A stretch of 64,000 nucleotides of DNA, from NCBI GenBank assembly GCA_024803745.1, contig JANJXV010000013.1, positions 13,885,501-13,949,500 on the forward strand. Reading direction: 5' to 3'. This document shows, one piece after another, positions 21,978 to 33,500 of the stretch. The stretch's first letter is position 1. The number at the start of each line of letters is the position of its first letter. The translations under genes were made by a program, and so were the position numbers. The DNA is from Megascapheus bottae (Eukaryota; Chordata; Mammalia; Rodentia; Geomyidae). A model generated the notes under the pieces. It was not told the origin of the DNA. It did not search any database and saw nothing but the letters and a program-made list of their open reading frames with translations.

Positions 21978-22574
21978 AAGGAGCAGATAGGCTTGTCCTG
22001 GGTCATGGGGTAGGAGAGTGTCAGGCCCAGGGTTAGTGTGGCAGGAGCTCTGGTGTTGGGACAGGGAAGGAACTGGGATAGAAGCAGGTGGTTGGAACTC
22101 CATCCTTTCTCTGCTAAATAATTCAGGATGATCTTACAGCTCCAAGTGGGGTAGATCAGGAGCCAGATGGAGAGAAGTAACATTTACCAATTGCCCTTTA
22201 TGGCTTCTTTTTTAATTACCTTGTTTAATCACTTCAATAAACCTTCAAGAAGCTAACCACATTTGTAGAGGGGAAATGAAACAAATGTCACACAGGTGGT
22301 TTAACTGAGGACAGTTTGATGAGGAAACTGTTACAAAGGCAGGGGAAGATTGAGAAACCCATAGCAGATATCTGAGAGGCCTGAGGGCCATGGATGGAAA
22401 ACCAGAGCCCTGCTTAAGGGGCTACCTGCCAGAGCTGCTGCTGGTCAGTGAGCGGTAAAAATCAAAGCCCTCTTCCTTCGTGTCCTCTGCTCTCCTGGAA
22501 GCTGGGGATAAGGGAGACTAGCAGAAGCAGCCTTTAGAGTCCAGAACCCAGCCGAAAAGGTTATAGGCTGGGTC

Positions 22575-22700
22575 AGGAGACACAAATGCTTGAAGGGAAA
22601 ATGAAGCTCAGAGAGGGCGCAGGCTTGCCTAAGATTACACAGCTGATTGGTCCCAGAGTTTGTGCCAAAGCCAGGGCCTATCTTCAAATATCTACTTTGT
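22575..22700 (-). repeat. MIR-like fragment
   Basis: AAGCTCAGAGAGGGCGCAGG and CCTAAGATTACACAGCTGAT resemble the complement of the MIR core. Confidence 0.6.
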
Positions 22701-22970
22701 CCCATTTGCTGACAAAAGGGCTGGCCAGACACCTCTGGAGCTTCGTGAGGGCCCCCATATGCACATAGTTGTCCATGGACAGGATGATTAGGGACTTATT
22801 TTTGCTGTGACTACTTTGCTCTATGTGTACACAGCACTGAACCATTCTCAGGATTCAGTGTTTTGCAACCCTCTGGCTCATTCATCTCACTCATCTTTAA
22901 AATGCCTTGAGGTCCTCTGTCCTTTGCTCAGTGTCTTGGCCATGGAGATGCACCAGACAGTCCTTCTCTC

Positions 22971-22974
<4 letters not shown>

Positions 22975-23026
<52 letters not shown>
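22975..23026. repeat. (TG)n microsatellite in a SINE tail
   Basis: About 50 bases of pure TG, bounded on the left by the target-site duplication TCCTTCTCTCCTCT (22961-22974) and on the right by the SINE body. It therefore lies inside the insertion. Confidence 0.92.
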
Positions 23027-23232
23027 CTGTCCTGGGCACTGTGTCTGAGCTTTTATGCTGCTGGCTAGTGCTCTACCACTTGAGCCACTGCTCCCCTTCA
23101 GTGCATTTGGTAGTTAGTTAATTGAACATAAGTCTCGTGGGTTTTTCTGCACAGATTGGCTTCAGACTGTGATCCTGAGATCTCAGCCTCCTGAGTAGCT
23201 AGGATTATAGGTGTGAGCCACCAGCGCCTGGC
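23027..23232 (-). repeat. Composite Geo-type SINE with perfect target-site duplication
   Basis: The complement includes GTGCTCTACCACTTGAGCCA and GATCTCAGCCTCCTGAGTAG. The 14-base duplication TCCTTCTCTCCTCT is found at 22961-22974 and 23233-23246, enclosing the TG tail. Confidence 0.9.
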
Positions 23233-23842
23233 TCCTTCTCTCCTCTTTGTGAGCCATAGGCACATCCAGATACAAGCAGTCACCCTTGTGGGGTGAGCTC
23301 TGGGCAACTCACAAGGGTGCTTCCTGAGGAGGTGACACAGGAGTTTAGCCCCTCAAGTGCTTTAGATGGAAGAGAAGAGGAAGAAATGTTCTAGGCAGAG
23401 GATCAGCAAGAACCCAGGGGTGGAGAATCATGAGAAGTGAAGAGGTGGTAGGATCAGGGCCTTGAGGCTGAAAGTCAGTGGAGGCTCAGCTCCTATAGGA
23501 AAACCAGAGGAGAGGTCAGGCCATGGTTAGCATTGGGTTTAGTTGAAGTAGGGAACTACTGAGGAGGTTGTACAGAACCTCACATGAGTCACATAGGGTG
23601 GCTGAGGATGTGAGAAGCTTCACAGGTGAGAGAGGCAGGGGGCACTGCCTGGCTTCACATCTGGGGGAGGACCATTCCCCCGAGTCCTCCTACCAATGCA
23701 CAGATGTGTAGCAGCTTCAGACCCTCCTCTGGAGAAAACCCCTCTGCCACATGCTTCCTGCATTTCTCACTCTGAGAAGCACCAATGCATGGTACCCTTC
23801 CCCATGACTCTGACAGCAAAGATGGGCTACAACTTCCTTGAA

Positions 23843-24025
23843 TGGGAATTGAACTCAGGGCCTCACACTTTTACCACTTGAGCCACATCCCCAAGTCTTT
23901 TGCTTTTCATTTGTTTTAGGATAGGATCTCAAGCTGACTTTCTCTGAGCTGGCCTCGAACCATGATCCTCCAGGCTCTACCTCCTGAGTAGCTGGGATTG
24001 CAGCCATGAGCCACCATGCCCCATC
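23843..24025 (-). repeat. Diverged composite SINE
   Basis: The complement carries GAATTGAACTCAGGGCC, CACTTGAGCCACATCCCCAA and CCTCCTGAGTAGCTGGGATT, ending GAGCCACCATGCCCC. Confidence 0.7.
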
Positions 24026-24704
24026 TCTGCCTCCTCTCTTAATCTTGATATGGTCTGTGTCAAGTCCAGTCCTCCCTGGAGGACTGCCTTCCTCCTCTGG
24101 GCCTTTTATCCTTCTTGTCAAGAGCCTCACTTTTGGTCTCCCTGGGAGATGAGTCAGTGTGGTGTCCCCTCTAGGATACTGAGGGAGTTAGGGACTTTGG
24201 CCAAGTCAGCTCATCCATGTGCTATGTGTCAGTGGGGGCACTTCCATTCTCCACTGGGCCTTGAGCCCTGACTCATGGTTAGTGATAATTAGCATCTCCA
24301 AGCACTTTTCCGCCCCACTAAGTGTTTGCTGATCATTAGGTACTATTGTGGGCAACTAGGTCCCAGCTCCAGCATCTTCTGCCCAAGCTGTTCCACTGGC
24401 CCCAGCTGCCTGAGCTTCTAGCCACAAACATACACTACCCCGAGTCTCAGACACAACCCAAGCACAGGGGCATGAATGCTGGTTCAGGTGTTCATAGAGA
24501 AGCGAGCTCAATGGAGGCCAACACAGAAAACTCACCACAGTTGTCAGACATGGTGTATCCCAGGCTCAGTCATGTCAGTATCAAGTAAGCAACAGTGAAC
24601 AACAGATGCAGGATGCATCTAAACACTGACCTGAAGCTTAGATAAATAGAACAAACTGAAACCAGGCACACAACCACCTGTGCACTACCCCTGACCTCCG
24701 CAAT

Positions 24705-24960
24705 GTTGCATATATTGTTCCCTCTGTCTGGCAGGCCCTTCCTCAATTTCCCCTTCCCCCTTTAGACCCAGCCAACTCCAACTACTCTTCTGGTCATGGT
24801 GTCCCCTCTCACAGAGCCTCCTTCCCTGAACTTGGACAGGGATCTTCCATCCTCTCTCATCTTGGAGCACTTCCCTGCACTGTGGTCACATTGGTTGTTC
24901 CCCATGCAGCCCATCAGCTTTGAAATATTGGGCATTTTTTGCCAGAGTTCAATGAGATAG
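24705..24960 (+). repeat. L2 LINE fragment
   Basis: TTCCCTCTGTCTGGCAGGCC, GAGCCTCCTTCCCTGA and GGAGCACTTCCCTGCACTG follow the order of the L2 3' region. Confidence 0.6.
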
Positions 24961-25374
24961 TGACTGAGGTGTGAGAGGGTCACTGAAGTGATGAAACTGC
25001 ATAGAGACCATTTTCTAGGAAGTGAATCAAGAAGAGCAGCAGAACGCCCTGGATACTCGGGGTATGAGAAAGCTTTTAAGCCACCCCAGGCACAGCCCGC
25101 CATCCTCAGCCTTGTTTTCTCAGACTCTGCTGAGTTCTTTTATGCTTCTTCCAGGTTTGCTGCCTGACCCAGTTCCCTTCTTCCCTTGTCCTGTCTCATG
25201 CCACATTTCTGATCTTACACACTCACTTCCCATCTCCTCCACTTGGGTGTGCTCTGCTCCTATCTCTCTCACCTCTCTCTTCTTCCCTCTTTTTCTCCTT
25301 CCTCTCCTTCCTTCTCTCCTCTTCCTTCTCTTCTTCCTCCTCTTCTTTTTTTCCTTCTTCGTCTTTCTTTCACC

Positions 25375-25465
25375 CCTTACTGTGTAACCTAGGCCAGCCT
25401 TGAACTCTGGAGTTTCCTGCCCAAGTGAGCAAGATTACCTATGTATACCACAATGTCCACTTCTA
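25375..25465 (-). repeat. B1-like fragment
   Basis: TGTGTAACCTAGGCCAGCC then TTGAACTCTGGAG resembles the complement of a 7SL-derived B1 monomer. Confidence 0.5.
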
Positions 25466-25549
25466 CTCATACTTCAAAGCCTAGTAAGGTCCTGCAATCA
25501 GAGGCTACATCCTCTGAATCCTAACCCATGCCATTTCTTGTCACAAAGG

Positions 25550-25690
25550 AAGATGGTGAGAGTGATTACAAACACAAGCCTTGGTTCCAGTCCTGTCTTC
25601 GCTGCTTGTGTGAGTTCTGTTACTTTTGTTCCTTCTTCCATACAGGACTCCTCATTACACTGCTGCAAGGATTAAATGAGACACAGAGGG
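25550..25690 (+). repeat. MIR
   Basis: CTTGGTTCCAGTCCTGTCTT through GCAAGGATTAAATGAGAC matches the MIR body and tail. Confidence 0.6.
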
Positions 25691-25944
25691 TAACGTGTGA
25701 CACATTTACTTGGGCTCCATCTCCAGGCTGCAGAATAGCAGGGAGTTCTAATGAGATCAAGGAAGCTCAGGTACATCCACGAGGCACCAAGGATTGCCTT
25801 GCTAATTGGCACTGAGTCAAACTAACATGTGTACATGGGCACCTACTATGTGTGCTGCCTTTCCTCTCTTTCTATGTGGTATTAATCTGCTAACAGTTCC
25901 TAATGTGAGGATAGAGAAGGTGGAGATGTGGTATCTCTTCTGAT

Positions 25945-26372
25945 TTTTGTGCCTGTCCTGGGGCTTGAACTCAGGGCCTGGGCACTGTCCTTAAGCTTTT
26001 TTTTTTCCTTTCTTTTTTTTTTTAGCTCAAGGCTAGTATTCTACCACTCGAGTCACAGCTCCACTTCCAGCTATTTCTGTACTTAATTGGAGATAAGAAT
26101 CTCATGAAGGGGCCAGGAGTTTGGCCTAGTGGTAGAGTGCTTGCCTAGCATGCACGAAGACTTGGGTTCGATTCCTTGGTGCCACATACATAGAAAAAAG
26201 CCAGAAGTGGTGCTGAAGCTCAAGTGGTAGAGTTCTAGCCTTGAGAAAGCTCAAGGACAGTGCTCAGGCCCTGAGCTCAAGGCTCAGGACTGGCAAAAAA
26301 AGACTCACTGAGTGGGGTGATCCTCCTGAGTAGCTAGGATTACAGGCATGACCCACCAAGCCTGGCTGCCTG
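25945..26372 (-). repeat. Composite Geo-type SINE split by a nested SINE
   Basis: The left part (25945-26106) runs from GGGGCTTGAACTCAGGGCC to GGAGATAAGAATCTCATGA. The right part (about 26304-26372) resumes at GATCCTCCTGAGTAGCTAG. The 195 bases between are a separate + strand element. Confidence 0.8.
26109..26300 (+). repeat. ID-like dimer SINE nested in an older SINE
   Basis: GGCCTAGTGGTAGAGTGC, GGGTTCGATTCC, then GCTCAAGTGGTAGAGTTC and a short A tail (26296-26302). It is very similar to the copy at 10573, so it is probably a young insertion. Confidence 0.85.
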
Positions 26373-26441
26373 GCTTATTTCTTAAATAATTGTTTTATTG
26401 ATGTATAACTTACATATAATAAAATTAGTAAAAGAGAATGA

Positions 26442-26484
26442 GTCTGTCCGTCTCTCTGTCTCTCTGTCTCTGTCTCTGTCTTTC

Positions 26485-26548
<64 letters not shown>
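26442..26548. repeat. (TC)n microsatellite
   Basis: Degenerate TCTG/TCTC changes to pure TC and ends at the tail side of the minus-strand SINE that follows. It is probably a third tail-derived microsatellite, but no clear target-site duplication was found here. Confidence 0.9.
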
Positions 26549-26550
<2 letters not shown>

Positions 26551-26738
26551 GTCCATCCTGGGACTTGAACTCAGGGCCTAGGCCCTGTTCCTGAACTTCT
26601 TTTTCTCAAGGCTAGCACTCTACCACTTGAGCCACAGTGTCACTTCTGACTTTTTTCTATTTATGTGGCACTGAAGAATTGAACCCAGGGCTTCATGCAT
26701 GTTAGGCAAGCACTCTACCACGAAGCCACATTCCCAGC
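26549..26738 (-). repeat. ID-like dimer SINE
   Basis: The complement shows GGGACTTGAACTCAGGGCC, GCACTCTACCACTTGAGCC, then GAATTGAACCCAGGGCTTC and CTAGGC-like GTTAGGCAAGCACTCTACC, ending CCCAGCCCC. Confidence 0.85.
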
Positions 26739-27119
26739 CCCCTGCTGATGACTTTCTATAGGATGGTGAGAGGCTCTGGCCTGCGAATTGAAGAGTAGTG
26801 CAGCATCTGATATGCCAGGGACTGCTCCCCTTTTGCAGTCCTGGTTCCTGCAAGCTAGCCTGAGTAATGAGGCCAGGCAGGGAATGGAAGCTCAGGTAGT
26901 GGCTCTTGATGACAACACCTGGAAGCAAGGGCTGCATTGGCTGCAAGTGATGGTTTCAGAGGCCCAGAATGAGTGGCAGGGAGTAGAGAGAGCTGATGCT
27001 TTCACAAACCTGCCCCTCCTTGGACCACGTGTGGATCATAAGTTGGCCCAGACTAGAGCAGAGGGCTAGTAGAAATGACTACTTCTCCCTCCATCTTCTC
27101 CCCACCCAGGGGTCATAAG

Positions 27120-27300
27120 CCCCTCTCTATGGGTTAACAATTTCTTCAAAAGAAGACGGACACTTTTGTTCCCCAGATCCAGAACTAAATATTAAAGCAA
27201 TTATGTAACTAGCAATAAATTACTTAAAGTAGTGACTCACTCTGCTTAATTAGAGCACAAGCTTAAGGTATTTTTAGAGTACACACCTCACTCTCTCTTT
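27120..27300 (+). promoter_or_regulatory. AT-rich candidate enhancer block
   Basis: Within 180 bases: GTTAAC-type sequence, CTAAATATTAAAG (MEF2-like), TGACTCA (27233-27239, perfect AP-1) and TTAATTAG (homeodomain). It contrasts with the G+C-richer intron around it and matches no repeat I know. Confidence 0.35.
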
Positions 27301-28013
27301 AGGGGGGTGCTCGGTGCTCAGTGGGGGTGGAGAAAGGGCTGAGAGCTCAGGGGAGTGCTCCAGGTGTCTGCACAGAGGTGGAAAGTGATCCTCCATCCCA
27401 CTGAGGCCTTAACAAAGAACGACCAAGTCAGAGCAGCAGCAGGGGATGCAGATTAAACTCAAGGATCACCTTTCAGCCAGGCTTATTGAAAAATGGCAGT
27501 GACACTGGATTACACTCTCAGAGAACAAAGGCTTGGCTGGTGACTCCTCTTTACACCCAGGAACTGAACAAGAATGAGACTTAGGAGCTAGACATATCTA
27601 GGTTTGAGTTTTACCTTTGTTGGTCAATAGCTGGATATCTTAAGCCTGTCCCCCCCTTTTAAATCACCCTAGGGCTTCAATATATTTTTTTTAAAGGACT
27701 GGACTTTTCATGTTGCCCTGGCAATGCCTCACAGTTGCTGCATGCACAAGCAGGTTCCTGTGACGATGGCTAGACCCAACACCTTGCAAGGCACAAAACC
27801 TGTTCCACTACTACTGCACCCTTGGCTTCATTCAGAGGACTGCACACACTAGATACTCAATAAATTCTTTATTTTGTTTCAGTGTACTAGTTTTGTTCCT
27901 ATGCTTCTGCTCAAAAAAGTTCTTTTGTTTCCTAAGGTTTTGTGGTGAAGGAAATAGGCAGTGCACGCATGTGTGTGGGATGTGTGTGCATGTGTGCATA
28001 CATGCATGCATAT

Positions 28014-28015
<2 letters not shown>

Positions 28016-28059
<44 letters not shown>
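28016..28059. repeat. (TG)n microsatellite
   Basis: Pure TG, preceded by degenerate TGCA/TGTG sequence from 27968. No SINE body adjoins it. Confidence 0.92.
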
Positions 28060-28061
<2 letters not shown>

Positions 28062-29771
28062 TAGGTGAATTGGCTCAATTTACAGGTGCTGGACTGGCTA
28101 GGTAGGGTTCAGAACCACGGACAGCTCTTTTCCTTATTGATTTGGGGGTAGTTTTTTAGTGGCTATAAAAGTAGGTAGGATGTGAAGATTTGCTGATTTC
28201 CATTTCTACAATCCAGGGTAGAAGAAAGAGGAATCACCAGACCTGTGTCAGGGGCGGTCTGGACTCTCACCCGCCATTGCTGTGCATGCAGAGGACATTA
28301 GAATAAGAGTAGGCAGAGCACCTAGAGAAGGGCAAAGGGAACTCCCAGGCATATGTAAAATATGGTCATGATGGTTTTCTGTCCATTCTTAGGATTAAAT
28401 GAGCGCGTTTTTAGAGATACTCGGAGTATGCCTGCATGAAGGAGCAGAACACTGGGCAGGTTGCCTTCCCCTTCTCTCCATCTTTCTTCTTCTGGGTTAA
28501 GAACAGGGACATCTCTTGACCTATTAATGAGCTATGGGTTTAGACGCCTATTCACAGAGGCTGGGCAGACAACTTCCCATATCCTCACTAACTGATCTCT
28601 CTATTTGGATGGAGCTGGACAAAGAATAGGTATCCATTTTCATTTACATTTGTCAGGAAGTGGGTACATTACTTATTGAACATTGATATACAATTATATA
28701 TACATATATATGTATACACATATATATATATGAATAGGTGTTCATGACAGGAGAAAGATCTGGGTTTCTCCTTATGAAGATATGGGGGGGGTACACAATG
28801 CAATTAGAGTGATGATGTTTAATCTCTGCCAGTCCCCAAGGCCCCAACATTTCTGTCCCCAGCAGCCATTCTGATGAGCTCTGACCATCTCTCTTCACAC
28901 CTCGCTGAAGTGCAGGGCTCAGGCGATGAATTAGTAATGACAGAACCCGGCATGCTGTGATGACTGCCTGATATGCTTAGCCTGGATTGGTGGACATACG
29001 AAAGCCAGAGACCTCTTTGGCTCTGGGCCTTTTGAACTGCTGCGTGTGAAGGGGCTGGGACCAGTGGGCCCTAGGAAGATAAGTGCGGGAGTGGAATAGA
29101 GCTGGTGCACACTGTCAAACCCCAAACCACTTTGGGGGCAGTTGTTGCTCTCCTTCCCTTCTCTTTCTTCCCCTTTCCATTCTGCCTTCCTGTACTTCTC
29201 CCCTTCTCACACATTCGCTGAACCCTATCCCTGGGCCTCACACTGGCATGGCCTAAGGGAATATCGTACCCTCAGGAGGCTCCTGACTGGGCTCACCCAG
29301 AAGCTTATTAGCAGCTTTCCAGAGGAGGAAGTTTTCTATGGGAAAGGTGAAGTCTGGGTGTGAGACAGTGTGGTATAGGGAAGAGGCCTGAGGGTAGGAT
29401 GGGAAAATTGAGGAGTGTGCAGTTTGTCTCACAGGCAAAGAGGAGTTCTGAAGACTCTTGTTTGATTTTTTAAACAGGGGTTTATATAGAGATGGGAAAA
29501 TCAAGACTCTGAAAGGGAAAATGACTCACTTAATTTAGCTTTGGTTATTAGAATCAGAATCCACAAGTTTTTCTGGGGTTCTGGTAGACCCCAGTGAGGA
29601 CCTCTGCCACAGACTGCTGGCTAGGTAACTCTGTGGGTGACTGTGCTGTCTATTTGAATGAAATTTGCATCATCCAGGGTTGTGTTGAGGGCCCTTGCAC
29701 ACTGGCCTGAGAGTAAAGATGTCACCTGGGGAAGGATCTGAAAGTCAAGGTCTTGGTTAAGGTCAGGAAGA

Positions 29772-29977
29772 GGGGCTGGGAGTGTGGCTTAGTGGTAGAG
29801 CATTTGCCTAGCATGCATGAAGCCCTGGGTTCAATTTCTCAGTATCACATAAACAGAAAAAGCTGAAAGTGGTGCTGTGGCTCAAGTGGTAGAGCTCTAG
29901 CTTTGAGCACAGAGAGGCTCAGGGACCGTGCCCAGGCCCTGAGTTCAGGCCCCAGGATTGGAAAAAAAAAAAAAAAA
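29772..29977 (+). repeat. ID-like dimer SINE with intact target-site duplication
   Basis: GGGGCTGGGAGTGTGGCTTA, GGTTCAATTTC, the second half GCTCAAGTGGTAGAGCTC, and a 16-base A tail. TCAGGAAGA flanks it at 29763-29771 and 29980-29988. Confidence 0.9.
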
Positions 29978-29991
29978 GATCAGGAAGAATT

Positions 29992-30187
29992 AGCTGGGTG
30001 TTTGTGGCTCATGCCTATAATCCTAGCTACTCAGGAACCCAGGGAGGAAAATGTGAGACTCTTATCTCTAACTAGTGAAAACCAGACATGGAGTTGTGGC
30101 TCAAAGTGATAGAGCACTAGCCTTGAGCCAAAAAGCTCAGGGACAATGCCCAGGTCCTGAGTTCAAGCACCACTACTGACAAAACAA
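29992..30187 (+). repeat. Composite Geo-type SINE abutting the previous one
   Basis: GTGGCTCATGCCTATAATCC head, GAGACTCTTATCTCTAACTA middle, GCTCAAAGTGATAGAGCAC second part. GATCAGGAAGAATT (29978-29991) and GATTAAGAAGAATT (30188-30201) flank it, so its left duplication overlaps the right one of the previous SINE. Confidence 0.88.
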
Positions 30188-31049
30188 GATTAAGAAGAAT
30201 TCATATCAGAAATTTATTCATATTAGGTTTTGTGGCACAGTCCAAGCCCTATGTTCTATTCCCTTCTTTGCTAACCTCCAGAGACCTCTAGCTGAGTTGA
30301 TCACCTCTAGGCAATGATGGTGTCCTTGGGTCTCTGATGCTCCCTTTACTCTCGTCCAGGCCCTTCCTGGTCCCAGTGCCTGTTCCAGGGCCTGCTATAT
30401 TGATATCTATCAACACAGAGAGAGTCCTTTAACCCCATTGTGCTGATGAGGAAACTGAGGTCCCAAGATCACAGTAACTCATTCAGGTTACACCAGGTCA
30501 GTGGTGCTGCTGGGTCTGGCTGCCTGGACCTTGGCATGTCTATGCTTCCCCATCTCACATCTCTCTCCTTGTCTCTCCCCCATCCTGCTATGCAGCATTG
30601 CTGGGCCTGCCAGCCTTGATGGATGGCCCTGCAGCTCAGCCTCCCTCCCATTCCTCTCCGGATGCTGGGCTGTTAGCCTCCTAATCACCAGTCCTGCCTG
30701 GTGGCTGCCAAACCATTCATCTCCCCCCCCCCCCACACACACCCCTGCAGCCTTGCTTAGCACAGGTTGGAGGGTGGGGGAAAGAAAGGGGACACAGCAA
30801 GTCCCCTGAATTGAACTGGAGAGTTGAGCTACATGTAGCCCCCACTTTAAGGGGCCCTGTGGTTAGGGAACATCCTGAACCTACTTGCTAGAGTGCAAAA
30901 AAAAAATCCCTTCTGGACCTCCCAAGGGACCTTCCCGGGCACACACCTACACAAGCTCACATAAAAGCTTTTGTGTAGTGGAAAATTGTTGTTTGCCAAG
31001 CACTGTACCAGAGCTCTGTGTGTCTAAGCACAGTCATTTTATTCTAGGG

Positions 31050-31170
31050 GTACTATTGTGAACCCCACTGCACAGATAAGAACACCCAGGTTCAGAGAGG
31101 TCAAGAGATTTGCACAACACATATATTCAGAACAGGAAGTGCAAGAGCTGGGGTTTGAAGCCATGGCTGG
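31050..31170 (-). repeat. MIR
   Basis: GTTCAGAGAGGTCAAGAGAT ... GCAAGAGCTGGGGTTTGAA is the complement of the MIR core. Confidence 0.65.
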
Positions 31171-33354
31171 CTCACACCTTGTGCTTGCTCACCTACTAGT
31201 GTGTGCTCTCACACCCATCGGCACATCTCACACCCATGTATATGTGAACAGAGCTGCTCATCAGCCATCGTGTCATCCACACACCTGCTCCAAGTTCCTG
31301 AGGAGTGAGTAAGGAGGAGGTAAGGTTGTGGAGGGGACAAAAATCTCTGTTCATTGTCCCCAGGCTGTCCCTGGATTTGCGTCCTCCTCGCTGTGACACT
31401 GACTGGCAGGGGGGCGGGGGTGCTACATGGAAGAGGTAGCCTCCAGGCAGTGGGAAGGAAAGGCCGAGAGGCAGATCAATCAATCCCTTCAGTATTACCT
31501 TCCAGGAACTGGGGCCCCGGGGGAATGTGGCGCCGTGGGTCGATTTTCTGGGCTGTGGTCCAGTGTACAGTGGGTGGGGTGAAACAAGTAAGCAGTAGCC
31601 TGCTGTTCTCTGTCTCCCCCACCTCCTCCAGCCCCTTCTCCTCATTCCACTGCTAGCCCCTATCTTCCACCTGCTCCCCTGCTTCCTCCTCCTCATACAC
31701 TAGAGATTCAGACATTATTGACACTCCCCAGCGTGGACTGCCCCAGGACAGATCTCAGGAGCATGCCACGGGAGTTGCCTTACGGGGGGGACAGGAAGAT
31801 TGGGGTGAGGAGATGAGGCCAGAATCAGCAGCTTCAGGGGAGTGGACTCCGTGCATGGCCTTCAGAGACCTTCATGGACAACTTAATGAGATAATGAATA
31901 TATTGCTCTCATGCTCCGCGCTGTGGGGCACGTAGTAGGCACTTAATTAGTCTTCATCTTGTTCCTCCCTGAGGAGTCTAGTGAGCCGGGCTGCTGGGGA
32001 TGCGTGGAGCTCCACTGAGCTCTGAGCCCTGCATATCCTTCATGGAAGGATCCTGAGCAGTCCTGCGTTACCCTTTTTCTGACACTCCTTTGCCTTGGTT
32101 TCTATAATTTTGGGGCCTCAAGGGATCCTGAGGGTTTAAGTCTTGGTCCGGCACTTGCAGGCTGCCGGTGGTGGCTAAGGCAAATTGCTTCCCTCTGGGG
32201 CCTCAGTCTTCTCATCCATACCCTATGTAGACTGAGGATTAAATGAGACATCGTCTGCCAAGGGCCTCTTATTTCCCTGACCTCCAAAAGCCCGGTTAAA
32301 TCCCCCAGAGCCAGACTTCCTGTGTCATAGCCTTTCCATGGAGAGCTGTGGTCATCTCTCCACGGGCAAGCCTACTCCATCTTTGGTCCCCAGTGCTGAG
32401 ACAGGCTCTGCTGCAGAGGAAGGAAGTAAATACTCCAGGCTGGAGGACCCTGGTGGCCTTTGTGTCTTTATCTTCCTATTTCTGTCCCCCTTACCCCCGC
32501 CCCCCATCTGCTTGCATCTGGGGCTGCATTGGCCTTTCTGCCCTCTGCCCTTCTTCCTTTCCAGTTCTCTCCTTTTACTATTGCAGCCCTATTACATCCA
32601 CCTCAGGCTTATCTCCTCTTGTCTTATCTCACTTGTCTGTCTCTGTCATTTCCCTGTGGCTGTCTCACCCCCGTTCCTAAGAGTGAGGAGTGTGGTCTCT
32701 CTCAGAATCAGCCCCTCTGAGCCACGTATCCCTGGCTATGTCTGTCTTCACCTTTCTGCATCTTTCTCCTGGATGGTTTTTGCCTTTTATAATAGTCTTT
32801 AGACTCCCTTTGTCTGTCACTGCACATTTCTCTCTGGCCCTCTCTCTGGGTCTCCCCTCTCAGTCCTGCTTGGTCTTCACCTCTCTCTATCCTCTGTATC
32901 CCTCCCACCCTTACAAGCCCTGCCAGTGCAGCAGGTCCAGCTCTCCAGCCCGCGAGCAGTGTAGTCCATCCTCCTTCTATATTGCTGGCTGACTCCAAGG
33001 CCCCTGACAATGTCTTCCACCCCATACCACGCTTTGTTGCTAGGCCTTGGGCTAGCAGCACCTGGCTTCCATAGCGACGGGTGCTTAGAAACGAAATGCT
33101 ATATCTCCCAGTCCCACTAAGGAAGCCTTTACTGATTGAGTGCCTTTGGATCAATCAGGAAGCATGGCTGGGCTCCAGGCTGCCTCCAGCTTGGAAAGAC
33201 AAGAGAAGAACAGACAGTGACAGATATCTTTTGGAGCTTGAGGGCTTGCTCCCTGGGGTAGAAGAAGCCACTCAGGTGTGGCCCTTAATCTAAGAAGAGA
33301 GCCGGGAAGAAGGCCCCCAGATCCTCTAGGACTCAACCTGTTATAAGAGGCAAG

Positions 33355-33500
33355 AGCTGAGGAGTTAGGAAGGGACCAGACTCAGATTGCTATCTTACCA
33401 TTTCTAGTCATGTGAGTTTAAATAAATTGTCTCAGTCTGAGTGCCTCAGTTTCCTCAACTGTAAAATGGGACACCTTGTGCCTGCTATTAGAGGTGCTTC
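33355..33500 (+). repeat. MIR
   Basis: GCCTCAGTTTCCTCAACTGT followed by AAAATGGGACACC is near-consensus MIR. Confidence 0.75.

Larger units (their letters stand above)
17860..22960 (+). other. PDE2A intron 1 segment, no gene seen
   Basis: About 5 kb. It holds the triple octamer cluster (18282-18311), an MIR fragment (18740-18950), a weaker MIR-like patch (19540-19660), a tRNA/ID-like remnant (20625-20705), a weak CTCF-like site (21964-21977, minus) and an MIR-like patch (22575-22700). A run of CCAAT-like ATTGG motifs lies at 20463-20512. No exon found. Confidence 0.6.
23250..25940 (+). other. PDE2A intron 1 segment, no gene seen
   Basis: About 2.7 kb holding an old SINE (23843-24025), an L2 fragment (24705-24960), a polypyrimidine patch (25260-25370), a B1-like fragment (25375-25465) and an MIR (25550-25690). 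No exon found. Confidence 0.6.
26745..29755 (+). other. PDE2A intron 1 segment, no gene seen
   Basis: About 3 kb. It contains an AT-rich block (27120-27300) with clustered factor-like motifs, MIR-like pieces (27590-27680, 28380-28450), an L2-like end (27780-27880), a TG microsatellite (28016-28059) and a TA-rich patch (28688-28731). No exon found. Confidence 0.6.

Noticed and set aside
22974..23026. CRISPR-like regular repetition in TG, GA and AC tracts
   Set aside because: Simple microsatellites without spacers in a mammalian genome.
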